This document shows, in pieces, positions 8,389-17,352 of a stretch of DNA of 57,475 nt; positions within the stretch are counted from its first letter, which is position 1, and the number at the start of each line of letters is the position of its first letter. The notes under the pieces were generated by a model. That model ran no database searches and was not told the origin of the DNA. It was given only the letters and a program-made list of their open reading frames with translations. The DNA is from Gammaproteobacteria bacterium (lineage in GTDB: Bacteria > Pseudomonadota > Gammaproteobacteria > Steroidobacterales > Steroidobacteraceae). The stretch covers positions 1 to 57,475 of the forward strand of contig JAQGOG010000145.1 of NCBI GenBank assembly GCA_028293765.1, in the 5' to 3' direction. The translations under genes were made by a program, and so were the position numbers.

Positions 8389-8719
8389 GGTCCGATCCAG
8401 GGCCGTCGAGTGCGCCCAAATAGTTTGCCAATCGCTCGAAGCTGCCTTCCCAATGGACGCGGCAGCGCTCAATCCAGTCCGTCATTTCGGCCAACTCAGT
8501 GACCTGGAGGCTCGCGGGCCGCGACTGTGCACGGCGACCGCGTTTGACGAGGCCAGCACGTTCCAGCACCGCAAGATGCTTGGCAACGGCCGGTACCGAC
8601 ATGTTGAATGGCTTGGCGAGATCGCTCAGCGTCGTCTCGCCAAGCGCAAGACGGGCGAGCATCGCGCGCCTGGTCGGGTCTGCAAGGGCTGCAAATTTGG
8701 TGCTGAGCGGGTCCGTCAC
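8381..8719 (-). CDS. ArsR-family winged-helix transcriptional regulator
   Basis: 112 residues from a GTG start at 8719 (VTDPLSTKFAALADPTRRAM). The winged-helix core is clear: LALGETTLSDLAKPFNMSVP (helix-turn-helix), then AVAKHLAVLERAGLV. No metal-binding CxC is seen, so it is more like the SRPBCC-associated ArsR group than the arsenic sensors. Longer readings to 8830 run through the operator and have no family match, so they are rejected. It is the first gene of the operon and probably represses it through the dyad at 8723-8738. Confidence 0.88.
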   Translation of the reverse strand: MTDPLSTKFAALADPTRRAMLARLALGETTLSDLAKPFNMSVPAVAKHLAVLERAGLVKRGRRAQSRPASLQVTELAEMTDWIERCRVHWEGSFERLANYLGALDGPGSDHG

Positions 8720-8722
8720 AAT

Positions 8723-8738
8723 TAAACCTACTGGTTTA
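8723..8738. promoter_or_regulatory. Candidate ArsR operator
   Basis: TAAACC-TACT-GGTTTA, a perfect 6-base inverted repeat in AT-rich DNA only 4 bases upstream of the ArsR GTG. SRPBCC-linked ArsR regulators commonly bind TTAACC/GGTTAA-like dyads, which this resembles. Being so close to the start, binding would block transcription initiation. The assignment is by pattern and position only. Confidence 0.5.
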
Positions 8739-8954
8739 TTAACTAAGAAGTTTAAATAGTATCTGGGGGGGTGTGTCAAGTCCAATCGGTAGCCAGCCGC
8801 CGCTTCGCGATCCAGCTTTGCCTGCTGCACGAAGTTCCGGCGCTGAAACGCGGTTTACCGATCGGACGCGGTACAAGGAACCCGACAGTCGGCAGCCAGA
8901 GATTGGGTGGTGATTAGGTTCACGCCAGCCGGGAGCCCGGCCCGATGGCGCCCA

Positions 8955-9206
8955 TCACGGTGGCCGCGACACATGGCGCCCGAGCTCCGACTCGATTGCT
9001 CCTAGCAGCTGTTCAACCAGACCCGCCCTCTTCTCCACCGCGCGTGATTCCCGGATTTTTCCCGCGGCCCGGAGCGCGCGTGCTTCATCAAGGAGCTCGT
9101 CTCGGTGGTGCGATGCCCGAAGATGCAGACCGGACACGTCCCTCACACCTGACGGGTTGCCGTCCAAACCAGTCCCGCGCGTGGGTCGTTTGTTCTTCGC
9201 AGCCAT
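8955..9206 (-). CDS. Small charged hypothetical protein
   Basis: 83 residues: a Lys/Arg-rich start (MAAKNKRPTRG), a Gly/Ser stretch, then two amphipathic helices (HRDELLDEARALRAAGKI and KRAGLVEQLLGAIESEL). An AGAGGTGAC ribosome-binding site lies about 6 bases before the ATG. No signal peptide or membrane segment. Amphipathic composition and a good initiation site argue for a real gene, but I do not recognise the family. Confidence 0.55.
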   Translation of the reverse strand: MAAKNKRPTRGTGLDGNPSGVRDVSGLHLRASHHRDELLDEARALRAAGKIRESRAVEKRAGLVEQLLGAIESELGRHVSRPP

Positions 9207-9278
9207 AGGTTGTCACCTCTGTTGGCGGTCCGTCTCTACGTTATGGTTTGCTGAGCGTCTTTGCCTCGCGGAACGGAA

Positions 9279-9947
9279 CTAGTAATACGTAACTGTCAAC
9301 AGCGGCGCACGAGCTGATCTATTCGCGCCAGTTGTGTCGTCGATCGCGACGAGTGCGGCAATAGCCGGGCCGAGATCCTCCATTATACGCACCTGGAAGT
9401 CGGGAAGACTCAAACGCTGGGCTTCAATCATCAATGAAGTTACGTCAACCGATACGTACGTGCCCACATCCGAATGGGCAATCGGTGGTGAGATTCTCGT
9501 GGCTGCCAGCGGTGGCTGCAGCGTGCGATCGAAATCAGTCGCGAGCAGCGTCGGCGGTTGAAAGGACACGAGGTCGACGAGAATCGGAAGGCTGCCGTTG
9601 ATCGGTTGCAGGTCGTCGATAAAGACTTCGAGGAACGCCGAATCGATGCGTGCGTCACCGGGGACACCTCCGGCGCCTGTCAGTGGGAAGTTCAGGAACG
9701 CCCTGAATTCCGTGAGTGCCACTGGATCGATCCCGGCAAGCACCGTTTGCACAGTCGGCGACATGCCCTGGGTGATCGTGGATGAATTCTGCGAGGTTTG
9801 TTCGATGTCGCCGTCGAGGCCCGGGTCGCTGAATATCTGGGTGACCACTGTCGAAGGTGCGGCACCTCCATCGCCACCGCCGCACCCTGTGAGACCGAGG
9901 ACTGCGCAAGCTACGGTTATCGTTAGAATTCTGGCGTATCCCATCAT
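9279..9947 (-). CDS. Lipoprotein with DNRLRE-like beta-sandwich domain
   Basis: 222 residues from the ATG at 9947 (MMGYARIL...), preceded closely by GGGG; ATGs at 9944 and 9974 and a TTG at 10001 are alternatives. A lipobox LTGC puts lipidation at Cys22, followed by a Gly-rich linker. The body has the pattern of DNRLRE-type domains: FRAFLNFPL, then IDSAFLEVFID, later VSVDVTSLM and a C-terminal LLTVTYY. Such domains are carbohydrate- or surface-associated beta sandwiches. It probably sits on the outer membrane. No neighbour is clearly linked to it. Confidence 0.65.
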   Translation of the reverse strand: MMGYARILTITVACAVLGLTGCGGGDGGAAPSTVVTQIFSDPGLDGDIEQTSQNSSTITQGMSPTVQTVLAGIDPVALTEFRAFLNFPLTGAGGVPGDARIDSAFLEVFIDDLQPINGSLPILVDLVSFQPPTLLATDFDRTLQPPLAATRISPPIAHSDVGTYVSVDVTSLMIEAQRLSLPDFQVRIMEDLGPAIAALVAIDDTTGANRSARAPLLTVTYY

Positions 9948-10287
9948 GAGCCCCAGGCGCTTGTATGTAGGCATAGTTCTTGAGTTTTCTTGAGAAATCA
10001 AGACCGCCTCTCAAACCTCCCCTTTGAGCGCGCTCGCAAACTGAGACTCGAGCTGAGGCGCGCATCGAGTCGCTTCCGGCAGCTCTTCCTCGACAGTAGC
10101 CGCCATGAAATGTTGGTTTTGAACCCGCAGCTTGAGCACTACCGATAGGGCCATTAAATGGCAGCAGCAGCGCACTGCGAGCGGAACGGGAAACGATGGC
10201 AGCAATACAATTGGAACCGGTGACGGCACGGTGATTTACTATGAGGACTGGGGAAGGCCCCAGCGTCACGGCGCACGGAGAACAAAG
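9948..10287. other. Intergenic region with a relic of an alpha/beta hydrolase start
   Basis: Mostly featureless 340 bases between divergent genes. At 10219-10254, in frame with the downstream hydrolase, it reads GDGTVIYYEDWG, which closely matches the N-terminus of chloroperoxidase-type alpha/beta hydrolases ([12 protein letters not shown] in the intact gene at 32874-33695). The rest of such a gene is absent, so this is a short remnant. Confidence 0.45.
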
Positions 10288-11007
10288 ATGCAACGCGGGA
10301 CATTAACGTATCAGGCCGATGGTCTGACGATGAAAAGCGAATTGTTCTTTGAGCCGAGCAGCGGTCCACGAGCCGGCGTGCTGGTGTACCCCGAGGCCTA
10401 TGGCCTCAATGAACATGCTCTCTCACGCGCCGAGCGCCTGGCCTCGATCGGTTACGTGGCGCTTGCCTGCGACCTGCACGGGCAGGCACAAGTCGTCGAG
10501 GATCTCGGAGCAGCCATTGGAATGCTCAACGCGTTGTACGCCGATCCTGCAAAGACCCGCGCTCGCGCGACGGGTGGGTTGCGCGCGCTGGCGGCACGCT
10601 CCGAGGTCGACGCCGCACGCATCGGAGCGATAGGCTTTTGCTTCGGGGGTACGATGGCCTTAGAGCTTGCCAGGTCGGGCGCCGATATCAAGGCAGTGGT
10701 GGGCTTTCACAGTGGTCTTGCGACCGCCGCGCCGAAAACCGATGCCAAGGCGATCAAAGCCCGCATCCTGGTCTGCATCGGCGGGGACGATCCGTTTATC
10801 CCTCTCGAGCAACGTGCGGAGTTCGAGACGGAAATGCGTAATGCAGGCGTGGATTGGCAAATGCATCTGTATGGCAACACCGTGCACAGTTTCACGAACC
10901 CAAACGCTGCCAATGCCAAGAGACCCAACGCACTTCGCTATAGCGCCACCGCGGACAAGCGTTCGTGGAAATCGATGCAGGATCTGTTTTCCGAGGCTTT
11001 CGCTTGA
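10288..11007 (+). CDS. Dienelactone hydrolase family protein
   Basis: 239 residues. ATG at 10288 chosen because GGAG lies 7 bases upstream; the frame stays open further upstream but has no family match apart from the short relic. The fold and triad of dienelactone hydrolases are visible: nucleophile Cys in GFCFGG, Asp in CIGGDDPFIP, His in TVHSFTNP. These enzymes hydrolyse carboxymethylenebutenolide or related lactones and esters in the cytoplasm; this one has no signal peptide. Exact substrate unknown. It stands alone, with no aromatic-degradation genes adjacent. Confidence 0.85.
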   Translation: MQRGTLTYQADGLTMKSELFFEPSSGPRAGVLVYPEAYGLNEHALSRAERLASIGYVALACDLHGQAQVVEDLGAAIGMLNALYADPAKTRARATGGLRALAARSEVDAARIGAIGFCFGGTMALELARSGADIKAVVGFHSGLATAAPKTDAKAIKARILVCIGGDDPFIPLEQRAEFETEMRNAGVDWQMHLYGNTVHSFTNPNAANAKRPNALRYSATADKRSWKSMQDLFSEAFA

Positions 11008-11289
11008 GCGTCGCTCAAAGTGCTTCTTACGTCTGCTTGACATGGTTTCACCTGTAGAACCTCGACTCCCCGGCGCCCACGCGCTTGCCGCTCTGGCCGG
11101 CCTGCGCTTTACCGGCTTCGCGGGTCGTACCAAGAAGCGAGCATAGGGCCGAGCAGACCCCAGTTCTTTTGCTGGAGGAGGTATCCCTCACCCAGCGCTC
11201 CTCAGCATTGCCGGATACGCTTTCCAAGCCGACAATCGCGCCAGATTCGGCAGTAGCCGCGGCGGCGCCGCCCATTCACGGAGCAAAGG

Positions 11290-13542
11290 ATGAAATATCT
11301 CGTCACCGGTGCTGCAGTTGTCCTCGCTTTGATATCGATTTGCAGGGCAGCCCATGCCTCCGATGTTCCAAGCGATCCCTCGCCGGTGGACTGGGTGAAC
11401 ACGTTCATAGGGACCGGCGGATCGAGCGACGGTCCGGAATATGGAGGAACGATGCCGCTGGTGACCACGCCGTTTGGCATGACCAACTGGACTGCGCAGA
11501 CCCGCCAGAATCGCATCAGCGTGAGCTCTTATGCGTACGAGGACGGGGCGATCTCGGGTTTCATCGGCACGCATCAGCCTGCGATCTGGATGGGCGATTA
11601 CGGGTATGTCACGCTGATGCCGGAAATGGGTAATCTCAATCCGGCTGTAGAGTATCGGCGGCTGCCATTCAAACATAGTGACGAAATCAGCACACCGTAC
11701 TACTACGCAGTGAAGCTGGGCGCAGATCCATCGCATCAAATCGTCACAGAGCTCACTGCTAGGGATCACTGCGCATACATGCGATTCTCCTTTCCGCGGG
11801 ACGGCAAGGGCAGTGTGCTGATCGAGGCCACCCGCGCGGGAACCGTCGGCTACGTCGCGGTCGATGCAGCGCGTAAAGAGATCTCAGGCTATAACCCAGA
11901 CCGCATGGACGCCTATCTAAGCAGCCTCAGACTGCCAAACTTCAAGGGATATTTCGTGGCGCGTTTTCGGCAGCCGTTTCGCGCACAGGGCGTCTATCAA
12001 GGCGTTCTGCCGGTCGCGGACCGAACCGAAGTGACCGGCGATGGGGTCGGAGCCTTCGCACGGTTCGATACAAAAGCAAACCCCGTAATCGAGGTGCAAG
12101 TGGGCACCTCCTTTATCAGCATCGAGCAGGCACGCGCCAATCTCGACGCGGAGTTGCCAGCGTGGGACTTCGAATCCACGCGGGACGAATTGAAGCGAAA
12201 ATGGAATGCCAAGTTGAGCATCGCGGCGATTGAAGGTGCAACGGACGACGAGCGGCATGTTTTTTACACTGGCCTGTATCACGCACTGCTCTACCCAAAA
12301 TTATTCTCCGAGAATGGCCGTTACTACAGCGCATTCGACGACCAGATACACAGCGGCGAGTCCTACACGGCCTTCTCGATGTGGGACACCTTCCGGGCCG
12401 AAAACAGCCTCTTGACGTTGTTCGCGCCGGAGCGTATCGACGGCATGATCAATGCTTTGCTGCAGGATTTTCGCGAGGGCGGCTGGCTGCCGAAATGGCC
12501 GAATCCGGCCTACACCAACATCATGATCGGCACACATGCGGATTCGCTGATCGCTGAGGCCGTGCGCAAGGGATTCAAAGGCTTTGACTACCGGCTCGCC
12601 TATGCGGCGGTTTACAAAGATGCCAACACTCCCCCCGACGGTGACACGACCCGACGCTGGCTCGACCGCGAACCCGGCGTACCGTACGAGGCGCGCGCCG
12701 GCCTGACCTACGCGAAGAGGCTTGGCTACATTCCCGCCGACCAGGTATCTGAATCGGCCTCCAGCACCCTGGAGGAGTCCTATGATGACTACGCGGTGGC
12801 GCAGATCGCCAAAGCCGTGGGCAAGTCAGCGGATTACCAATCTCTGCTGCAGCGCTCGCACGCTTACCAGCGACTATTCAATCCGGCGCGCGGGTTCATG
12901 CAGCCGCGCAATTCCGACGGTTCCTGGGCCAGTCCCGATACGGGCTGGACCGAGGGCGACCAATGGGTTTATCTGTTCGCCCCATTGCACGACATCCCCG
13001 GCGTAATTGCATTGCTCGGCGGGAGAGACGCGTTCAACGCTAAGCTCGATGCGCATTTTGGCGGCCATCACAATCATCACGACAATGAGCCCAGCCACCA
13101 CTATGGCTATCTGTATGACTTCGGTGGACAACCATGGAAGACACAGGCGCTGGTGCGCGAGATTGCACGCACCGCATACGCCAATTCGCCAAATGGCGTC
13201 CTCGGCAACGAGGACTGCGGACAGATGTCCGCCTGGTACATCTTCACGGCCCTCGGGTTCTACCCGGTCAATCCCGCATCGGCGCAGTACATGATTGGAA
13301 GCCCGTTGTTCACGCGTGCCACCTTGAATCTTCCGAACGGCAAGCGCTTTCAAATATCCGCCCCCGGCAATTCGCTGGATAAACCCTACATTCAGTCGGT
13401 CAAATTGAACGGCAAGCCGCTTCTGGAGCCCGTGATCACCTACGACCAGCTGGAAGCTGGCGGCGGCCTTGAATTCATCATGGGATCAAAGCCCTCGGAT
13501 TGGGCGTCGGACTGGCGGCCGGAACGAACCTCCACGCACTGA
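11290..13542 (+). CDS. GH92-family exo-alpha-mannosidase, exported
   Basis: 750 residues with a signal peptide (MKYLVTGAAVVLALISICRA, cut after about AHA). The body has GH92 landmarks: VDWVNTFIGTGG, GYVTLMPEMG, FYTGLYHALLYPKLF, YTAFSMWDTFRAENSLLTL, YYGYLYDFGGQP-like and GNEDCGQMSAWYIFTALGFY. GH92 enzymes are calcium-dependent inverting mannosidases acting on alpha-linked mannose of glycans; here in the periplasm or outside. AAAGG lies directly before the ATG. No other glycoside hydrolases lie nearby, although an aldose epimerase follows within 1.2 kb. Confidence 0.9.
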   Translation: MKYLVTGAAVVLALISICRAAHASDVPSDPSPVDWVNTFIGTGGSSDGPEYGGTMPLVTTPFGMTNWTAQTRQNRISVSSYAYEDGAISGFIGTHQPAIWMGDYGYVTLMPEMGNLNPAVEYRRLPFKHSDEISTPYYYAVKLGADPSHQIVTELTARDHCAYMRFSFPRDGKGSVLIEATRAGTVGYVAVDAARKEISGYNPDRMDAYLSSLRLPNFKGYFVARFRQPFRAQGVYQGVLPVADRTEVTGDGVGAFARFDTKANPVIEVQVGTSFISIEQARANLDAELPAWDFESTRDELKRKWNAKLSIAAIEGATDDERHVFYTGLYHALLYPKLFSENGRYYSAFDDQIHSGESYTAFSMWDTFRAENSLLTLFAPERIDGMINALLQDFREGGWLPKWPNPAYTNIMIGTHADSLIAEAVRKGFKGFDYRLAYAAVYKDANTPPDGDTTRRWLDREPGVPYEARAGLTYAKRLGYIPADQVSESASSTLEESYDDYAVAQIAKAVGKSADYQSLLQRSHAYQRLFNPARGFMQPRNSDGSWASPDTGWTEGDQWVYLFAPLHDIPGVIALLGGRDAFNAKLDAHFGGHHNHHDNEPSHHYGYLYDFGGQPWKTQALVREIARTAYANSPNGVLGNEDCGQMSAWYIFTALGFYPVNPASAQYMIGSPLFTRATLNLPNGKRFQISAPGNSLDKPYIQSVKLNGKPLLEPVITYDQLEAGGGLEFIMGSKPSDWASDWRPERTSTH

Positions 13543-13918
13543 CACTCGCGGGTCACATGAAAGAAGATGCTTTGCCGGCTAAGTTGCAGTGAGTGCCCGA
13601 ACGGGTCTTGGCTCGCTTCGAGACAATCCCAGGTCACATTCGCCGTGTCTGTCAAGCCACATCGTTCCGGCCTGCATCTGCACCGAGTTATGCAGTTAGT
13701 TGATTTTTCGCTACGCGCCGTGCCGCGCACGTTGCATTGGCGACGGACGCCGGTCGAACCTTGAACTGGGCTGCGTGCGGGCTACGCGAAGCACGCGGCG
13801 TTCGTTCTAGGGACGAATACGTCAGTGGCTGGGGCGAGCGTGAGCCTGAGTGTGTACTCAAACGGCGGCAAGGGGCGCTTCATACAGGGGTGTCGCATCT
13901 CAAAGGAACAGCACCGCC
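13543..13918. other. Intergenic region, nothing clear
   Basis: 376 bases between two plus-strand genes. No convincing gene, promoter or strong hairpin was found. On the minus strand a short stretch reads DPFGHSLQL, which resembles the C-terminal motif of VOC proteins, but the surrounding reading does not hold up. Confidence 0.35.
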
Positions 13919-14692
13919 ATGAGAAAACTTCCGCTCGTCTGCAGCCTCTTTGCGTTCGTCGCGTCCGGTTTTGCGTTGGGTCAACCTGGCTCACCAGGGG
14001 CTTGGAGAGAAATCGCCGCTGCGGTGGCCGATTCTTCGCGCCCGGAAACCGACAGCGACCGGGACGCAGAGCGTAAGCCGGCGCAGACTCTCGCCTTCGC
14101 GGGCATCCAGCCGGGAGCCAAAGTGGCCGACTACGCCGCCGGATCCGGCTACTTCACGCGCCTGTTCGCCGATGTTGTCGGACCCAAAGGGCACGTGTAT
14201 GCGGTCGTTCCAAGCGCCCTGTTCCAATACTCGAATATCGTCAAGGGAATCGCCGAAATCGAGATGTATACCCGCAATCACGCCAACGTCACGGTGACTT
14301 TCGCCGCCGCCCTGGAAGGGGTGAAGTTCCCCGAGAAGCTGGATCTGTTCTGGATCTCCCAAAACTACCACGACCTGCATGACAGCTTCATGGGTCCGGT
14401 GGACATGACACTATTCAATAAAGCCGTCTATGACGCCCTGAGGCCGGGCGGTGTGTACGTAGTGCTGGATCACTCCGCCGTAACCGGGGCGCCGTCCGAT
14501 GTCACCGACACCCTACACCGTATAGAGCCATCGACGGTCCGGCGAGAGGTCGAAGCAGTGGGCTTCCAGTTCGACGGCGAGAGCGCAATTCTCGCCAATC
14601 CCAAGGACCCGCGCACTGCCGGTGTGTTCGACAATTCCATCCGTGGCCACACGGACCAGTTCATCCTCAGGTTTCGAAAGCCGATAAGATGA
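13919..14692 (+). CDS. Exported class I SAM-dependent methyltransferase-like protein
   Basis: 257 residues. ATG at 13919 gives a clean signal peptide (MRKLPLVCSLFAFVASGFAL) and has AAAGGA upstream; longer readings lack one. The mature part is a predicted methyltransferase of the COG4798 type: AGIQPGAKVADYAAGSGYFT (SAM-binding motif I), GPKGHVYAV, and ALRPGGVYVVLDHS. Such proteins are widespread in Proteobacteria, with unknown substrate and unexplained export, since SAM is cytoplasmic. The stop overlaps the aldose-epimerase start (ATGA), so the two are translationally coupled. Confidence 0.82.
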   Translation: MRKLPLVCSLFAFVASGFALGQPGSPGAWREIAAAVADSSRPETDSDRDAERKPAQTLAFAGIQPGAKVADYAAGSGYFTRLFADVVGPKGHVYAVVPSALFQYSNIVKGIAEIEMYTRNHANVTVTFAAALEGVKFPEKLDLFWISQNYHDLHDSFMGPVDMTLFNKAVYDALRPGGVYVVLDHSAVTGAPSDVTDTLHRIEPSTVRREVEAVGFQFDGESAILANPKDPRTAGVFDNSIRGHTDQFILRFRKPIR

Positions 14693-15648
14693 GGCCACAC
14701 GCATTTCCTGCGAGGTCATTCGAAGTGTCGGACGAACAGAGTTCATGGCTATCGCTGACCTCTGCGGACCTCACCGCGCAGGTCGATCCCTGCGGCGCAC
14801 AATTATCCACACTGCGAGACCGCGCCGGTCGCGATCTCCTGTGGAACGGCGACCCTTCTGTCTGGAGCGGGCGTGCGCCGCTCCTTTTTCCCATCGTTGG
14901 AGCTCTCGCCGGCGGCAGCTACCGGTTAGGCTCGAAAATCCAGCGCCTGCCCCGGCATGGCTTCGCGCGCGGCATGGTCTTCGAAGTAGTAGAGGCGGCT
15001 GCAGCCTCCGCCACCCTCAGGCTGAAGGCGGACGAGGCGAGTTTTCGGGCGTATCCGTTTCGCTTCGAACTGGATGTCAACTTTGCGCTGGATGGTCCGA
15101 CTCTCTCGGTGGTGATGTCGGTCCGGAACATGGGCGTCGATGCCATGCCTGCCAGCTTCGGCTACCACCCCGCATTTCGTTGGCCGCTACCTTACGGACA
15201 GGCGCGGTCATCCCATTTCATCGAGTTCGACCGCGACGAGCCTGCTCCCATCCGGCGCGTCAACCCCGAAGGGTTGCTCACGCCGCAGCGTCACCCAACG
15301 CCGATCTCAGCTCGACGCCTCGCGCTCGCAGACGCACTCTTTCAAGACGACGTCGTCATATTTGATGCAATCCGCAGCCGTTCTGTTACCTACGGCGCCG
15401 ACGCGGGACCCCGGATACGCGTGAGTTATCCCGACGCGCCTTATCTTGGCGTCTGGACGAAACCGGGGGCCAATTTCATCTGCATCGAGCCCTGGCAGGG
15501 CGTTGCCGACCCCGAAGGATTTTCCGGAGACTTCAGGGCGAAGCCGGGCGTGTTCACCGTAGCGGCCGGCGCGGCCCGGTCGATAAAAATGGCGCTAACA
15601 TTGTTGGAGGTCAAATCGGCCGTTCCAGCGATGCGGCCAAAGGCGTGA
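14689..15648 (+). CDS. Aldose 1-epimerase family protein
   Basis: 319 residues. The galactose-mutarotase-like fold is indicated by LLWNGDPSVWSGRAPLLFPI near the start, LPRHGFARG, PASFGYHPAFRWPLP (conserved His) and CIEPWQGVADPEGF (catalytic Glu region). These enzymes interconvert alpha and beta anomers of sugars or hexose phosphates in the cytoplasm. Coupled by a 4-base overlap to the methyltransferase gene. Its 3' end overlaps the convergent M24 peptidase gene by 38 bases. Confidence 0.88.
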   Translation: MRPHAFPARSFEVSDEQSSWLSLTSADLTAQVDPCGAQLSTLRDRAGRDLLWNGDPSVWSGRAPLLFPIVGALAGGSYRLGSKIQRLPRHGFARGMVFEVVEAAAASATLRLKADEASFRAYPFRFELDVNFALDGPTLSVVMSVRNMGVDAMPASFGYHPAFRWPLPYGQARSSHFIEFDRDEPAPIRRVNPEGLLTPQRHPTPISARRLALADALFQDDVVIFDAIRSRSVTYGADAGPRIRVSYPDAPYLGVWTKPGANFICIEPWQGVADPEGFSGDFRAKPGVFTVAAGAARSIKMALTLLEVKSAVPAMRPKA

Positions 15649-16864
15649 ACAGCTTCGGGCCCTTCTCGGTCATGTGCCAGCAGTCCTCGAGCCGGATGCC
15701 GAATTCGCCCGGAATGTAGATTCCCGGTTCGTCGGAGAAACACATTCCCACCTCGAGTGGCGTCTTGTCGTTGCGGACCAGATAGGGCGCCTCATGCCCA
15801 TCCAGCCCGATGCCGTGGCCGGTTCGATGCGACAAACCCGGCAGGCCGTAGTCCTTGCTCCATCCCTGCTGTTCGTAATACGTACGGACTGCGATGTCGA
15901 TAGCGCCGGTGGGTATGCCGAGTTTCGCCGTCTCGAGTGCAATCTCCTGGCCCCGCTTCACCCGGTTCCAGACTTCCCGCTGGCGAGGTGAGGGTTCGCC
16001 GAACACCCAGCTTCGCGAGATATCGGACTGGTAGCCGTGAACGGTGCAGCCGGTGTCTATGAGGATTACCGATCCCTTGCGCACACTCTGCGGTTTGACC
16101 GACCCGTGCGGGAAGGCGCTCGCCTCATTGAGGAGCACCAGCGCCTCTTCGTGCGAGCCGCCCAATGCTTCGGTCGCGGCCGCCATCAGGCTCAGGATGT
16201 CGGAGCTCTGCATGCCGAGCTCGATTTTTCCGTGCACATATTTTAATGCGGCGAGAGTGACGTCGTTTGCCGTCTGCATCAAGGCAAGCTCTGCAGGGGA
16301 CTTCACCAGCCGGCAAGCGCGCACGAGCTCGTCACCCGGAACTACTTTTCGGCCGCCTGACGCCCTGGCCACGCCGTCAACGGCGAAGAAACGAGTGGTG
16401 GCCTCCACGGCGAGCGGGCTTTCCGCCGCGCCGTAACCACGTAGCGCGTCGGCGAACAGTGCAAACGGATTCTCATCCTCCTTCCACGGTCGCACGTCGG
16501 CGGGTACCTGCAGGGTTTCGCGGATGGAGGGTTGCTCGAAGAAAGGCGTTACCACGACCACTTGCCCCTCGGCGGGGATGAGGGCCGCGGTGATGCGTTC
16601 GGATCTGCGCCACTGGACGCCCGTGAAATATTCCAGCGTGGATCCCGACTCGACCAACAGCGCCGCAATTTTTCGCTGCTGCATCAGGGATTGCACTTTC
16701 GCCAGGCGGGCGTTGCGCTCCTGCGGCGTAATGGGCTGCGCGCCAGTTGTCAGCGAACTCAAGCCCAGCGATCGCGAGTCCGCCGCCGCGAAACTCGCAC
16801 TCGCGGCTGCGGCAGCACTGACCGTCGCCATTCCGAAAAACAGGCGCCTGGAAACCGTCATCAT
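15611..16864 (-). CDS. Exported M24-family Xaa-Pro aminopeptidase-like protein
   Basis: 417 residues from the ATG at 16864 (ATG at 16861 possible), with AGGGGGA upstream. The N-terminus SRRLFFGMATVSAAAAASA looks like a twin-arginine signal, so it is probably exported folded. The pita-bread domain has all metal ligands: DTGCTVHGYQSDISR (two Asp), HRTGHGIG (His), SDEPGIYIPGEFGIRLED (two Glu). The first third (RIAALLVESGSTLEYFTGV, WRRSERITAALI) is the creatinase-type N-domain. The role is likely periplasmic dipeptide or proline-peptide breakdown, or a creatinase-like activity. Confidence 0.87.
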   Translation of the reverse strand: MMTVSRRLFFGMATVSAAAAASASFAAADSRSLGLSSLTTGAQPITPQERNARLAKVQSLMQQRKIAALLVESGSTLEYFTGVQWRRSERITAALIPAEGQVVVVTPFFEQPSIRETLQVPADVRPWKEDENPFALFADALRGYGAAESPLAVEATTRFFAVDGVARASGGRKVVPGDELVRACRLVKSPAELALMQTANDVTLAALKYVHGKIELGMQSSDILSLMAAATEALGGSHEEALVLLNEASAFPHGSVKPQSVRKGSVILIDTGCTVHGYQSDISRSWVFGEPSPRQREVWNRVKRGQEIALETAKLGIPTGAIDIAVRTYYEQQGWSKDYGLPGLSHRTGHGIGLDGHEAPYLVRNDKTPLEVGMCFSDEPGIYIPGEFGIRLEDCWHMTEKGPKLFTPLAASLERPI

Positions 16865-17244
16865 TTTCCCCCTTTTCGCATGTTGAACGCCGATCGCTTG
16901 GATATGCGCGCGCTGCCGTCTTGGGCCGATCTCCCTCGGCGCTGGCATTACGCTCGTCGCATCCTATTGGCTTTTGATCCGCAACAAAAGCCTCTGCGGG
17001 GATGATTTATGCTGCTCATCCGGCAGCCGGGATTATTTCAGTTGAAACGCAGTAAACGAACATCGCGGCCCGCTGCAGCGGATGTCCGGCGTTTCCGCCT
17101 CTGGGACACCTCCCGAACGACCCTTGGGCGGCTTTCCCGCTTTTCAATCTCTCCGATTGGCTACGCGCCAAGTATCGCAAGACCGGCGCGATCCCGGGCA
17201 ACACGCCGTAGAATGCCCGTCCTGACTTCCCGAGGAACTTGATC
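16865..17244. other. Intergenic region between divergent genes
   Basis: 380 bases that must hold the promoter of the M24 gene (minus) and of the small gene at 17245 (plus). No clear sigma70 pair or strong dyad stood out. A minus-strand reading across 17016-17276 has no recognisable features and runs antisense over the small gene's start. Confidence 0.3.
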
Positions 17245-17340
17245 ATGGACATTCTTGCAGTTGAAATCTTCGCCACCGTAGCCCTTCTGTTGGGTCACTT
17301 TGCGATTGTCGTCTGGAACCGCGCGACGCGTTCCAGGTAA
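17245..17340 (+). CDS. Putative 31-residue single-span membrane peptide
   Basis: Reads MDILAVEIFATVALLLGHFA, then IVVWNRATRSR and a TAA stop. About 20 uninterrupted hydrophobic residues followed by an Arg-rich tail form a good single membrane span with the positive end cytoplasmic. GAGGA lies about 9 bases before the ATG. Too short to recognise; small membrane peptides of this build can be regulators or subunits of membrane complexes. It ends 12 bases before the convergent ligase gene stops. Confidence 0.4.
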   Translation: MDILAVEIFATVALLLGHFAIVVWNRATRSR

Positions 17341-17352
17341 CCCGGTGCTCTG

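Noticed and set aside
11048..11275. 75-codon minus-strand reading before the GH92 gene
   Set aside because: Ser/Gly/Arg-rich without hydrophobic core or motif; likely chance.
13440..13730. Minus-strand reading with DPFGHSLQL, like the end of a VOC protein
   Set aside because: Only nine residues fit, the rest is Cys/Arg-rich noise, and it overlaps the end of the GH92 gene.
17016..17276. 86-codon minus-strand reading
   Set aside because: No ribosome-binding site or motif, and it overlaps the better small membrane-peptide gene on the other strand.
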